Source: Symsagittifera roscoffensis
Taxonomy: Eukaryota > Xenacoelomorpha > Acoela > Convolutidae
Direction of reading: 5' to 3'
NCBI RefSeq assembly: GCF_963678635.1
Contig: NC_087067.1
Location: 37,394,686-37,458,685 of the forward strand
DNA: 64,000 nucleotides
The notes under the pieces are model-generated. The model saw only the letters and a list, made by a program, of their open reading frames with translations. It was not told where the DNA came from and did not search any database. Made by a program: the position numbers and the translations under genes. Positions 22,760 through 36,743 of the stretch are shown one piece after another (position 1 is the first letter of the stretch; every line of letters starts with the position of its first letter).

Positions 22760-25700
22760 ATTTAAAAAATTTGAGTTCCACTTCTATCAGGGTTGACTCC
22801 GTTTCAAAGAAACAGGAAATTGGAGTTTATTCAATTAAAATTGGAGAAACTGTTTTGCCCTCTGGTTTTTACTTGTAAAAAACCTGCATGCTCCTTAGCT
22901 TCTGAGAGTTTTTATTGCAAAACTTAGAAGTTAGCAAGAGATACAGTGAATGATTTTGTGGGTCAAGAGTTGGGAGGTGATAAGTAATTTTTTTCAACAG
23001 TGAAGCTTTAAAGCAAGCCCTACGAGAGGAGGGTGGAAAAACTTTCAAGGTAAGCCCGCGAAAAAATTGATACCAACTTTTTCGGCACACAACAAGCATC
23101 AGTAGTATTCGGGCTCATTTTGAATTCGCCATTGTCTCAACCATTAAACAAAGTGGGTTTCATTGCAACTAGAGTGTGACATCATATTAAACGGGAGGAA
23201 CTTAAAAAAGGGAAAAGGTTGTATTTGGCAGTTTTTTTGCGGCAATCAGGTACGACAATCAATCATCGGAATGATTCGATTATTATATCTTTGAAAAGAC
23301 CCTTAGTGATGATTAGATTGACATAAATGACTTCATAAATGATTGACTTAAAAAACTTCATAAATGTTCATAAAATTCTTAATAGTTGCAAAAACTGGTC
23401 ATTGAAGCTGATTAAACTTCGTTTTTATAGTGTGAAAAAATTGATGTTTTGACTTTTTTGGAGCCTCCTTGGCAAAAAAAAATTCTAGAGAAAAAATGTT
23501 GCGCAAAAAATATTGAACATTTTGAAAACTTTGTTTTTCATTAACGGTTGCCAGTTGCGCCTAATTCACTTACTTTTTACGCGTTCTTATAGTTTTTTCA
23601 TCACACCACGCTCAAAAACGACAATCTTTTCAAGAAAAAATTAGGTATTTTATGGATGTAGTCAGAACATTACGGCTACTTCCACAGCAACAGTCTGTAC
23701 TTGAATTCAAATTATTTTTAGGAACATGTCTCAGTCTTTATCAAGAAAAATTTGTCAGTGTGATTTTGCAGATACCTATGAGAAGAATCAATCAATGGTC
23801 CGTGAAATCACTCTAACCGATTTTTTTTCAAATTTTGTTTAGTTTGATTTTTTTTCCAGAATTTATTAAATCCCAATTTTTTGTGTTAGTTTTAATTCTT
23901 TTAAGTTTAGCGTTTGTTTTCAAAAAATAACCCTTTCAGAATAACAGTTATCATTTGTGTTCAAAGAATAACAAATACCATAGGTGTGAGCAACATTTGC
24001 AATATAAAAAATGCAGAGCAAAGCACTATGAAGCAGTATAAAATCAGTCAACTTTATACTATTTGCACAATTTTTTTGTAATATCAAAAAAATAAGCTTT
24101 TTGTGACGTTTAACAAGCCCAATTCTTTGGTAGCAATCAAAAACAAAACGTTAGGTTTTTGTTGAATGTACTAAGCCAGCCATAAATATGTATTTTTATT
24201 TGAAGAATTGCACAAACGCGAAAGACAAAAAAACTTGCACGCAAAAATTTTACTGTTGGGATAGTTCCTATGATTTTAGGAAAACAATCTAATCAGAAAA
24301 TTTGGGGAAATTTTGATGAGAAATTATTCAAAAATTTTTGTTACCTTTCACAGTTGTTAGTGCTAAAATTTGCAGGGAGTGAATAAGGAGAAAAATCAAT
24401 TCAAAAATTTTTCTTTACGCAAAAAATTCTGATATTTTTGCAAGATTGAGACAAAAATTTTACTGAAACATTTAACTTAATGCAAAATTTATCTAATATT
24501 TCAGCCTTTGAGACAAAAATTAGCTTTAAGTTTAAAGCAGAAATTCACAAAAAAAACGGAAAGCTTTTAGCCACATAAAAAACTAGTGCTGTCTTTTTTC
24601 AGACCCTGTTCACAAAGGAAACGGCCGACAAAAGTGCTGTTCAGCTCTTCCGGAGTATCAACGGAGTTTCACATCATTCTTACTGCTGAGAAGTGAAAAG
24701 AAAACAGTGAATGAAAGAGAAGCTTAATTCAACATTAATCAAAATGAGAATAATTGTAATAATTCAACATAAGTTGACTACCGAAGAGCCGGTCAATCCG
24801 ATAAGCCAGTTTGAAAACACATGATGTTTCTTTTGTGTATAAGTGCAATGGAGGGATAACAAAACAATTTTTCAAGAACTTGTGCAAGAGAGATACATTC
24901 CAAGATGCCGGATCAGTGCTTTGAGAAAGGTCTTGAAATTTTTTTGAGCAATGATCAATGCAAACTAGCACACATTCAGTAATGATTCAGTAAAATTCAA
25001 GTATAGCACCAAACTGAAAAGACTGAGCTTTATCACAATTGGTAAAGTATCACTGTAATCCCTCTCCTCAACAGTCAAAATTTCTTACCACTGATTAAGG
25101 CCACATAGCCAAAAAAACAGCTAAATTTTAGATGAGAATGGTAATCTCGCGTGCGTAACGGCAGGGGCGCATCCCCAGATAACCGAATTTTTTTTTTAAA
25201 AAAAAAGTGATGAAATGAATGAGCAACAAACTAGAATAGGACAAAATTCGATACTTTTTCAGTAAACTGGGAATAACTTCAGTCGAAAATTAAAACCCCT
25301 TTAAACTTTCAAAACTGTGAGCTAATGAAAAACCCAATAGTGAGTAAGCAATTTTTCTGGATAAGAATTTTAATGTCATAGCATTACACAGCAATAAAAG
25401 TGCTGCAATATTAATGTGCTTGGTTTTTTGTTTTTCTTACATGATTTCTTTTTACTTCTTTCTTGGGTGTCAGTTTTTTCGATTCTTACAAGGATATTTT
25501 TTTCTTTAAACATTTTGCGCTGAGTGAATTAAGTGGCCAAGTAACAGAAGTATCAAGCAAATGGTCTTGATAGGGAGGCAGAGAGCACTCAACGAAATTA
25601 GTGTGAACATTTACTGGCTTATTTTTGTATATAAAACAAATTGCCTTTTGTAAAAAAACTAACCAAAATAAGATCTTTTAATCCTAGAGTTTAATCCTAG

Positions 25701-27136
25701 CAATTATTCAATTAAAAAAAACTCGCTGCTGGATTTCAAATCATTTGTGAAAACGGACTTGAGATTAACAGTAACTTTTTAGAAACGGCTTTGGCGAAGA
25801 TTTTAAAATATCGACGATGATGCTGTTGAGCCAGGAGAAGTAATGACTGTTTTTTTTATGAAGATGATCACTTCGGGCTAAAGATTTACAAAAAATGAGC
25901 CGATACTTAATGTGTTTTGTTGCTGAATCAGAAACTATTTTCATTACAGCAGAAAACGGCATTTTTTGAAGAACTGCATTTTTCAAAAACTGAATATTGT
26001 TGACGAAAGCGAAAAAAGTCTGACGCATTTCAACAATTAAGTTTAATTGTAGCGTAAAATAAGGCATAGACAAAAAAATCGTAAAATAAATAGTCACAAA
26101 TAGAGCCATTTTTAGCAACAGTAAGTGTTAGTTGGAGTTTTTTGGAATAGCCTTGGATAGTTTTTATCTTAACTGGTTACAAAAACTTCCACTCAACACT
26201 TATTGCGCTCAGGCGTTTTATCCAGTTGCTCGGGAGAATTTTTCAAAAGATGTCAACTCATCTCAGTGTTTTCAATTTGTTTCTGGAAAAATTTATGAAA
26301 ACATTTTTAAAATGAATTAGCAACAAATTTGAATATGACAAAAAAGGAAAACTTTTCAGTAAAGTGGGATTATTTTCAATCGAATTTTTAAAGCCTTCAA
26401 ACTTTCAAAACAGTAAGCTAATGACCAGTGAGCTAATGAGCTAATGTCCAATGTGCTATATGTAATTTTTGGTGGATAAAAGTTTTGATTTCATAGCATT
26501 ATGCAGCAAAAAAGTGCAGCATTTTTAATCCGCTTCATTTTTTGAAAATCCGGGAACAATTGTTTTGATCTTTTCTTATTTCTTGGGTGTCAATATTTTT
26601 TTTCGACTATTCCCAGGACTTTTTTTTGTTCAAAAAAACTGCACAGAGTAACTTGAATAATCATAGTAATTCAACTGAACTATCAAGAAAGTGTCTTGAG
26701 AGGAACGCGGAGAACTCCTTATCAAAGCATCGACTTTGCTTAAAGCATCAAGGCAGGGGAAGCATTGAAAAATTTTTTCACAAAATTTATCCTTTCCGCC
26801 TAACAAATTACAAAACTGAGAGCATTTTACGCTATACCAAAAACATGTTTTCATTGGAGCAGGAAACTGAACTTTTTTAAGAACTACATTTTTCAGAAAT
26901 GATTATTTTTTGACGAGAGTGAAAAAAATTTGACGCTTATTTAAAAAATTAGTATACACTATGGCGAAGAAAATCAGGCGTAAAATTTTGCGTGAATTTG
27001 AGCAACAGCATTTGTCGGTCTATTTCTTTCTCCAAAATCTTTTTAAATAGTTTTTCTCTTAATTGGTTAAACTTAGTCAATATTGATTGCGCGCAGACGT
27101 TTTTTCCAGATTTATCTAACTTTGAAAGGATATCAA
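22760..27136. repeat. Segmental duplication, copy 1 (~4.38 kb)
   Basis: Direct copy of 27137-33703. Shared landmarks include TTTAAAAAATTTGAGTTCCA at the start (22760 and 27139), CGGCCGACAAAAG (about 24622 and repeated from about 29021 onward), GATGCCGGATCAGTGC (about 24904 and 31977) and CAATAAAAGTGCTGCAATATTAATG (about 25390; CAATAAAAATGGTGC at about 32481). It carries one monomer of the ~436-bp satellite (about 24600-25000). Its last part is itself an inexact tandem pair (about 25200-26325 and 26326-27136). No protein family was recognised; frames are short. Confidence 0.8.
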
Positions 27137-30100
27137 AAGTTTAAAAAATTTGAGTTCCATTCCTATTAGGGTTGACTCCGTTTCAAAGAAACGGTAAATA
27201 GGAGTTTATTCAAATGAAATTGGAGAAACTGTTTTGCCCTCTGCGTTTTACTTGTAAAAAACCTGCATGCTCCTTAGCTTCTGAGAGTTTTTATTGCAAA
27301 ACTTAGAAGTTAGCAAGAGATACAGTGAATGATTTTGTGGGTCAAGAGTTGGGAGGTGATAAGTAATTTTTTTCAACAGTGAAGCTTTAAAGCAAGCCCT
27401 ACGAGAGGAGGGTGGAAAAACAAAAATTTTCAAGGTACGCCCGCGAAAGAATTGATACCAACTTTTCGACACACAACAAGCATAAGTAGCTTGTCGGGCT
27501 CATTTTGAATTTGCCATTGTTTCAACCATTAAACAAAGTGGGTTTTATTGCAACTGTAGTGTGACATCATATTAAACGAGGAGGAACTTAATAAAGGGAA
27601 AAAGTTATATTCGACTGTGTTTATTTTTTTGTTTTTTTTTTGCAGCAATCAAGTACGATAATCAATCATCGGAATGGTTAGATTGTTATATATTTGAAAA
27701 GACCCTTAGTCATCATTAGATTGACATTAAACACTTCATAAATGTTCAGAAAGTTCTTAAGAGTTCAAAAACTGGTCATTAAAGCTGATTTAACTTTGTT
27801 TTTATAGAATGAAAAAGTTGATGTTTCGACTTTTGTTGGCGCTTCTTTGGCAAAAAAATTCTACAGAAAAAATATTGCGCAAAAAATATTGAAAATTTTG
27901 AAAACTTTGTTTCTCATTAACTGTTGCTAATTCACTTACTTTTTACGCGTTTTTATAGTTTTTTCATCACACCACGCACAAAAAACGACCATAATTTGAA
28001 AGAAAAACCTAGATATTTTATGGATGTAGTCAGAACATTACGGCTATTTCCACAGCAACAGTCTATTCTTGAATTCAAATTAATTTTGTGAACATGTCTC
28101 AGTCTTTATCAAGAAAAATTTGTTAGTGTGATTTTGCAGATACCTATGAAAGGAATCAGTCAACGGTCTGTGAAATCACTCTAACCGATTTTTTTCAAAT
28201 TTGGTTTTGATTAATTATCTTTTTCCAGATTTTACTGAATCCCAATTTTTTTGTTAGTTTTAAACCTTATCAATTTAGCGTTTGTTTTCAAAATACTAAC
28301 CCTTTCAGAATAAAACTTATCTTTTGTTTTCAAAAAATAACAAATATCGTATGGGTGAACAACATTTGCAATATAAAAATTGCAGAGCAAAGCATTATGA
28401 AGCAGTATAAAATCACTCAACTTCATACTATTTGCACAATTTTTTGCCAAATGTATGCTTTTTGTGACTTTTAACAAGCCCAATAGTTAGGTAGCAATCA
28501 AAAACAAAACGTTAGGTTTTCGTTGAATGTACTAAGCCAACCATAAATATGTTTTTTTTTTCATTTGAGGAATTACACAAACGCGAAAGACAAAAAAAAC
28601 TTCAAAAATTACTATTGGTTTCGTTTGATTTTAGGAAAAAAAACCTGATCAGAAAATTTGGGGAAATTTTGATGTGAAGTGATGAAGTTATTCAGAAATT
28701 TTTGTTTTCTTTCAAAGTTTTTTAGTCCTATATTTCACAGGGAGTAAAAAATGAGGAAAAAATGCAAAAACTTCTCTTTATGCAAAAATTTCTGATATTT
28801 TAGCAAGTTTGAGACAAAACTTTTTCTGAAATATTTTAATTTATGCAAAAATTTTATAATATTTCAGCACCTTTGCGACAAATATTAACTTAAGTTAAAA
28901 GCAGCAATTCCACAAAAAAAAAACAGAAAGCTTTTAGTCACAGAAAATTTTTCGCTTTTAGCTTTTAGTCACAGAAAAATTAGTGTGCTGTTTTTTTCCA
29001 GACCCTGTTCACAACAGAAACGGCCGACAAAAGCTCTTCCGAAGCATCAGCGGAGTTTCACATCAGTCTTACTGCTGAGAAAAAAAAAGAAAAGAGTGAA
29101 TGAAAGGAAAGCGTACTTCAGTCATATTTAAAATGAGAATAATTGTAATAATTCAACATAACTGTAATATTTATAAATCAGGAGGGGTAGAAAAAAAGCA
29201 AAGTTGATGCCAACTACTGGTCTACTTTGAGTGGAGAGCATTTTGCTATCAATCCGATAAAACAATTTGAAAACACATAATGTTTCTTTGGTGTATCAGT
29301 GCAAGGGAGGGATAACAACACAATTTTTTCAAGAACTTGCGCAAGAGAGATTCATTCCAAGAGGCCGGATCGAAAGTTTCACAAAAAAAAACGGAAAGAT
29401 TTTAGCCACAAAAAAATTAGTGTGCCGTCGTTTTTCAGACCCTGTTCACAAGAAAAAACGGCCGACAAAAGCTCTCCGGAGTATCAAAGGAGTTTCACAT
29501 CATTCTTACTGATGAGAAGTGAAAAGAAAAGAGTGATCGAAAGGAAAGCTTACTTCAGCAATAATCAAAATGAGAATAATTGTAATAATTCAACATAACT
29601 GTAATATTTAAATATCAGGAGGAGTACAAAAAAGACAAATTGACGCCAACTACAAGTCTACCTTGAATGGAACGCATTTTGCTATCAATCCGATGAGTCA
29701 GTTTGAAAACACATGATGTTTCTTTGGTGTATCAGTGCAATGGAGGGATAACAAAACAATTTTTTCAAGAACTTGTGCAAGAGATACTCATTCCAAGAGG
29801 CAGGATCGGAAATTCCACAAAATAAACGGAAAAATTTAGCCACAAAATTTTTTAGCGTGCTGTCCTTTTTCAGACCTTCTTCACAAAAGAAACGGCCGAC
29901 AAAAGCTTTTCCGGAGTATCAAAGGAGTTTCACATCATTCTTACTGCTGAGAAGTGAAAAGAAAAGAGTGAATGAAAGGAAAGCTTACTTCAGCAATAAT
30001 CAAAATGAGAATCATTGTAATAATTCAACATAACTTTTATATTTATATATCAGGAGGAGTACAAAAAAGACAAAGTTGATGCCAACTACTAGTCTACCTT

Positions 30101-33100
30101 GAGTGGAGCGCATTTTGCTATCAATCCGATGAGTCAGTTTGAAAACACATGATGTTTCTTCGTTGTATCAGTGCAAAGGAGGGATAACAAAACAATTTTT
30201 TCAAGAACTTGTGCAAGAGAGATTCATTCCAAGAGGCCGGATTGGAAGTTCCACAAAAAAAACCGGAAAAATTTAGCCACAAAATTTTTTAGCGTGCTGT
30301 CCTTTTTCAGACCTTCTTCACAAAAAAAACGGCCGACAAAAGCTTTTCCGGAGTATCAAAGGAGTTTCACATCATTTTTACTGCTGAGAAGTGAAAAGAA
30401 AAGAGTGAATGAAAGGAAAGCTTACTTCAGCAATAATCAAAATGAGAATAATTGCAATAATTCAACATAACTTTATTATTTATATATCAGGAGGAGTACA
30501 AAAAAGACAAAGTTGATGCCAACTACAAGTCTACTTTGAATGGAACGCATTTTGCTATCAATCCGATGAGTCAGTTTGAAAACACATGATGTTTCTTCGT
30601 TGTATCAGTGCAATGGAGGGATAACAAAACAATTTTTTCAAAAACTTGTGCAAGAGATACTCATTCCAAGAGGCAGGATCGGAAATTCCACAAAAGAAAC
30701 GGAAAAATTTAGCCACAAAAATTTTTAGCGTGCTGTCCTTTTTCAGACCTTCTTCATAAAAGAAACGGCCGACAAAAGCATTTCCGGAGTATCAAAGGAG
30801 TTTCACATCATTCTTACTGCTGAGAAGTGAAAAGAAAAGAGTGATCGAAAGGAAAGCTTACTTCAGCAATAATCAAAATGAGAATAATTGTAATAATTCA
30901 ACATAACTTTAATATTTATATATCAGGAGGAGTACAAAAAAGACAAAGTTGATGCCAACTACTAGTCTACCTTGAGTGGAGCGCATTTTGCTATCAATCC
31001 GATGAGTCAGTTTGAAAACACATGATGTTTCTTTGGTGTATCAGTGCAATGGAGGGATAACAAAACAATTTTTTCAAGAACTTGTGCAAGAGATACTCAT
31101 TCCAAGAGGCAGGATCGGAAATTCCACAAAAGAAACGGAAAAATTTAGCCATAAAAATTTTTAGCGTGCTGTCCTTTTTCAGACCTTCTTCACAAAAGAA
31201 ACGGCCGACAAAAGCTTTTCCGGAGTATCAAAGGAGTTTCACATCATTCTTACTGCTGAGAAGTGAAAAGAAAAGAGTGAATGAAAGGAAAGCTTACTTC
31301 AGCAATAATCAAAATGAGAATAATTGTAATAATTCAACATAACTTTATTATTTATATATCAGGAGGAGTACAAAAAAGACAAAGTTGATGCCAACTTCTA
31401 GTCTACCTTGAGTGGAGCGCATTTTGCTATCAATCCGATGAGTCAGTTTAAAAACACATGATGTTTCTTCGTTGTATCAGTGCAAAGGAGGGATAACAAA
31501 ACAATTTTTTCAAGAACTTGTGCAAGAGAGATTCATTCCAAGAGGCCGGATCGGAAGTTCCACAAAAAAAACGGAAAGGTTTTAGCCAAAAAAAATTAGT
31601 GTGCTATCCTTTTTCAGACCCTCTTCACAAAAAAAACGGCCGACAAAAGCTCTTCTGGAGTATCAAAGGAGTTTCACATCATTCTTACTGCTGAGAAGTG
31701 AAAAGAAAAGAGTGAATGAAAGGAAAGCTTACTTCAGCAATAATCAAAATGAGAATAATTGTAATAATTCAACTTAACTTTAATATTTATAAATCAGGAG
31801 GAGTACAAAAAAGACAAAGTTGATGCCAACTACTAGTCTACCTTGAGTGGAGCGCATTATGCTATCAATCCGATGAGTCAGTTTGAAACCAGATGATGTT
31901 TCTTTGTTGTATCAGTGCAATGGAGGGATAACAAAACAACTTTTTCAAGAACTTGTGCAAAAGAAATTCATTCCAAGATGCCGGATCAGTGCTTTGAGAA
32001 AGGTCTTGAATTTTTTTTGAGCAATGGGCAATGCAAACTAGCACACATTCAGTAATGATTCAGTAAAATTCAAGTACATCACCAAACTGAAGAGACTGAG
32101 CTTAATCACAATCGGTAAAGTATCACTGCAATCCCTCTCCTCAACAGTCAAAAATATTTGCCACTGATTAAGGCCACATAATAAAAAAAACAGAAAAAGC
32201 TAAGTTTGAGATGACAATGGTGATCTCGTGTGCGTAACGGCAGAGGGGCATTCCCAGATAGCCTAAACACCCAAAAAAAAATTAAAAAAAACTAAGAGAT
32301 GAAAGGGATCAGCAACAAACTAGAATAGGACAAAATTCGATACTTTTTCAGTAAATTGGGAATAATTTCAGTCGAAATTTAAAACCCCTTTAAACTTTCA
32401 AAACTGTGAGCTGATGAAAAACCCAATAGCGAGTAAGTAAAATTTCTGGATAAAAATTTTATTATCATAGCATTACACAGCAATAAAAATGGTGCAATAT
32501 TAATGCGCTTGGTTTTTTTTTCCGGCAACAATTTTTTGATATTTTTTTCAACTTCATTTCTTGGGTGTCAACTATTTCGATTCTTCCAAGGATATTTTTT
32601 TCTTTAAGCATATTGCGCAGAGCGAATTAAGTGGCCAAGTAACAGAAGTATCAAGCAAATGGTCTTGATAGGGAGGCAGAGAGCACTCGCCAAAATTAGT
32701 GTGGACATTTACTGGCTTATTTTTGTGTGGAAATTTACTGGCTTATTTTTATGTATAAAGCAAATTGCCTTTTGTAAGAAAACACTAACCAAAATAAAAT
32801 CTTTTAAATGTTTTGCAATCATTCGAGTTTAATCCTTGCAATTATTCAATCAAAAGTCCTTCGAATATCTCCTGGGAATCTCGCTGCTCCGGTAGGAATT
32901 CAAGTTTTTTGTGAAAACGGACTTAAGATTACCAGCCACATTATAACGGATTTCAAAGAGAATTTGAAATATCGACTGATGATGTTGTTGAGTCAGGAGA
33001 ATTAATGACTGATTTGTTTAAATAAAGATGTTCACTTCGGCCTTAGGATTTACAAAAAATGAGCCGATACTTGATGTGTTTTGCTGCTGAACCGGAAACA

Positions 33101-33703
33101 ATCTTCATTGCAGCAGAAAATGGCACTTTTTGAAGAACTGCTTTTTTCAAAAATGAATATTTTATGACGAAAGCGAAAAAAATCTGACGCATTTCAATTA
33201 TTAATTTTAATTTTAGCGTACAATAAGGTATAAGCAAGGAGAGAAAAAATCGTAAAAGAAATAGTCACAACTAGTGCCATTTCTCAGCAACAGTAAATGT
33301 TGGTTGGATTTTTCTGAAATCATCTTGGATAGTTTTTATCTTAACTGGTAAAAAAAATTCCATTCAAAGTTTATTGCGCTCAGGTGTTTTCTCCAGTTGC
33401 TCAGGAGAATTTTTTCAAAAGATATCACCTCATCTAAGTTTTTTCGTTTTTTTTCTGGAAAAACTTATGAAAATATGTTTTTAAAATGAATTAGCAACAA
33501 ATTTAAATATGACAAAAAAGGATAATTTTTCAGCAAGGTGGGATTATTTTCAATCGAATTTTTAAACCCTTCAAATTTTCAAAAGAGTGAGCTAATTACC
33601 CTTAGCTAATGAGCTAAAGTCCAATAGGCTATATGTAAATTTTGTGGATACGAGTTTTGATTTCATAGCATTATGCAGCAATAAAAGTGTAGCAATTTTA
33701 ATC
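27137..33703. repeat. Segmental duplication, copy 2, with satellite expansion
   Basis: Matches copy 1 in order and orientation, but the single satellite monomer is expanded to seven (28999 to about 31970). The right part (about 31960-33490 and 33491-33703) corresponds to 24890-26540. It ends abruptly at about 33703, where the gypsy-like element begins. The extra length is explained almost entirely by six additional ~436-bp units. Confidence 0.8.
28980..31975. repeat. Satellite array: seven ~436-bp monomers
   Basis: The landmark CAGACC(C/T)T(G/T)TTCA occurs at 28999, 29436, 29871, 30308, 30744, 31180 and 31615, spacings of 435-438. Every monomer carries GTTTCACATCA, GAGAATAATTGTAATAATTC, TCAGGAGG(A/G)GTA and ATGATGTTTCTT blocks. 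Identity between neighbours is high, indicating recent amplification. Frames of 81-99 codons recur but are not continuous across monomers. Confidence 0.95.
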
Positions 33704-34029
33704 TGCCTTCCAAGGCTAAAGTGTGGAAGTACGCGCACTCCTTCATAAAGAACTTAAGTAATTATACCGTGAAAGAATCAACTTTAATCACAATCCTAAC
33801 GCTAGCCACTGGTCTGGCTGAACTTGTTTCAAACCAATGGTAACGTTTACTTTGACAGTCATTAGACGTTACATAATAATCTTTAAAGCGCTAATACATA
33901 TATTCAGAGATCATGATTTGACCTCTACTCCACATTCTCTCTTCGATTAATTCCATAACAATAACGAGATCAATCTATTTTACTGCAGTTAACATCAAAC
34001 TAAGTAATTATCATATCTAATAAGTTCAA

Positions 34030-35905
34030 CTCAATTTGTAGTATGTCTCAAAAGCCTGCTGGCTAGTGTTATCCCACCATCTTCCTTCTTCCCCCGATAA
34101 CTGCCGGTTTTTCGTCTGATACTTTCTCAAGCTGTTCCAAAATTTGTTTTTGATCATACTCCGCCATGCTGATAGTTGACATTTCACCTGCAATATACGG
34201 ATTGTCTGATGCAAATGGTCCACTAGAGTACAGTAAATAATCAACAAACTTGCGATTCATTGGGCCATTGCAATTGAAAATTTCGGCTCCTCTTCAATTA
34301 AGGTATTTAGCGGCTTGTTCGCTCCTATTTTCGCTAATCCTTTTTGGTTGGCTCTGCGACTGAATAACCAAAGGCGTAATTTGCTTAACTATCTCTGAAG
34401 GTCCTAACCGATTGACTGGAGTATCGATCTTCACTCGACACTTTATTAGCACTGATACAACGGATTATATTCCTCTTCTGTCCAATAACTGCTCTCAGCA
34501 TTATCAATTGCCTCTCTTGTCCTTTGAATCTTCGCTTGAGCTAGGTGTACAAGTTTAAATAGGTTCGGATTTTCCCTACTTTTTCGGATTCTTGCTTCTA
34601 ACCCCTGGTACAATGAGTTTAACCTGATTCTATTAACGTACTGAGGGTAGGTAACTAAAGGCACTCTCGCTGTGTGTTTTGTTTCACTATTCCTCTTATT
34701 TTGACAGCACATCCCCGAATGTCAAGACACATCATCGTCCAGCTCTGAGAAATCGTCCTCCACGTAATCCTGAACCCAATAGAATCGACACATCTCTCTG
34801 TCGAAACACGTGTCTTCAACACTCCTCTATTTTGGTCTCGGTATATTTTTCTTCGGACGGCTATTATTCGCTGATTTCTTTCCTGATCTATCACCCATGT
34901 TCGTGCTACCTCCTCCTCTCGTTCAAATGATTGTCTCCAATGCCACGTTTGGTGTTGCGCTGAACGATTTCTTTTTTCTTCATCTGATGTGTCCAGTTGA
35001 GCGACTATCTTAACTTGGCTCTTCTCAATGGAGATCGCGTCCGTAAAAACTGTTCGCCCAAAAACATTCGTGGTCTCCTTTTCTTGAGTGGCTGTGTCTT
35101 GTCTCTTGTTACCGCTGCTTTCTCGAAGTCCCTCCAATCCGCCTTGGCGATTGCTCGAAGCTCTTGGTATAGTGAAGGCATACTCTGTCCTTCTGCCTTT
35201 CTTTCGCTTTTGTTTTGCCCTTGGTGATCTCCCCTTTGGTAATCTGCGGTTCCTGGGTGTCCATCTTGTTTGAGCTCCGATCTATCATCTTCCTCCGCTT
35301 TATCCGCTGATGACACGATCATGGAATTTCTGGTCTCGTATCATTAGCAGTCTCCAAAGTCTCCAAGTGTATGAGTTGATGAGGCTTCCGTCTTCTCAAC
35401 TATAAAACGATACTATTCTACACGTTTTTAGGTGTACTATGGAGTGTTTCGTTTCCAAATCCATTGTTGTTCCCACTTCAGTCGACCGGTCTACAGTTGT
35501 CTGCAGCACCATTTTGTCGCTTGTCTCAGTCTCCTTTACACTCCCCTGTCTTCGGCCGAATCGCCACCGCTCTTACTTTCCAATGACATCAATCCCTTCG
35601 ACGAACTGTCGATTTTGATCGGGTTTTCAGCGCTACTTTGAGTCTCCGGCAACCCTCGGAACTTTGAGCTAGATTTCTGTGGGCTAGGTATCCGTGGCGT
35701 CTGCTCTTTGCTCGGCATCCGTGGCGACATCTCCGCCGTTTCTATTAATGTGGCAGTTTTCCTGGCATCTAATAGCGTTTTTCCATTACTCTTGGCTACT
35801 GATTTTTTCGAGCTTCTACTCGTATTTTCTGGCGTCTCGTGTGGTCTTGACTGCATACCTAAATTTATCGACATATCAATTTCATTTATTATTTTTCCCA
35901 AGAGT
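34030..35905 (-). pseudogene. Polar post-integrase region of the gypsy-like element
   Basis: Broken frames include a Ser/Thr/Lys-rich piece at 35901-35536, a charged piece at 35322-34655 and a piece with YPQYVNRIRLNSLYQGLEAR at about 34640. Near 34440-34310 there is VNRLGPSEIVKQITPLVIQS. The position is downstream of integrase. It could be the integrase C-terminal extension or an extra ORF. No envelope-like signal peptide or membrane segment was recognised. Confidence 0.4.
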
Positions 35906-36266
35906 AAGGTAACTGTATGATCAATTTGCCTAACTATTTTTCCCCGAGTTCTTCAAAGCAAGGCTCTGGTTTTACCCGATCCTTGATTTTCCAAAAAACT
36001 TTGTAACCTATTTTCTCGGCCTCCAACACGGATGTTTTAAGGAGTGATTGTCCTTTGATAGCGCTCCCTGATGCTCCTTGGGTCGCAGTACCTGAGGCCA
36101 ATGGAGAATCGATCTTGTCAAACTCGACATAGTCGACTCTTTATCCTTCATTACCTTCGCAGGGAATATCTTCTTCTTTCAACCTTTTGAAGTCAATACA
36201 TTTTGCCAAGACATGTAACTAGCTCACGCAGATCGTGCTGCCAGACGCCAAACTCTTTTTGATTTT

Positions 36267-36740
36267 TTAAAAATCAATATGCACTTTGAACTGTCTACAA
36301 CCCATTTGTTGATGGGCTGTTGTTCTTATATTGTGAATAATTTCCTTTAAAACTTGTTTCATTTGGGTTTTAGAATGAAATCCTTGAACACATTCGTCTA
36401 CTAAGTCTGTGGATTGGTGATTTCCAGCTGGTGCAAAGATCAACTTGATGTTATTTTGTGTACAAAACTCACTAATCGATTTGGCTAAAAATCCTGACCC
36501 TTGGTCCGTTCTAATCATTCGCGGTATCGCTTGTATAATTATATTTTTTTGCAGTAATTTCGTTATAACCGCCGTGGTTAGTTGTACCGTTGGAATTTTC
36601 GAGACACTATCAACACAAATCAACAAATATTTTTTTGCAAAACAAATTTTGGGCAACGATCCCGAGAAATCGAAATGTTTTTCTTGGTTTGGCTTCTTGG
36701 TTGAATCTAAACTAGTGATTTCCGTAAAAAGTACTACCAA
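36267..36740 (-). pseudogene. Integrase catalytic core relic (gypsy-like pol)
   Basis: Reads FDFSGSLPK, KKYLLICVDSVSKIPTVQLT, PRMIRTDQGSGFLAKSI and FAPAGNHQSTDLVDE. The first two acidic positions of the D,D-35-E triad are visible (DFSG, RTDQG). At the third the usual Glu after STGLV is replaced by Asp (STDLVD). The normal N-terminal part lies in another frame at 36744-36929. Frameshifts on both sides make it non-functional. Confidence 0.85.
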
Positions 36741-36743
36741 TTC

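Noticed and set aside
29267..31342. Recurrent 81-99 codon frames in the tandem array as a repeated small gene
   Set aside because: They are the same stretch of a 436-bp monomer, are not in frame from one monomer to the next, lack any family resemblance, and vary in start and length among monomers.
28980..31975. CRISPR-like array
   Set aside because: Monomers are ~436 bp with no short repeats and unique spacers, and the genome is eukaryotic; this is a satellite.
34030..35905. Retroviral envelope gene downstream of pol
   Set aside because: No signal peptide, membrane-spanning segment or fusion-type motif is visible in the broken polar frames.
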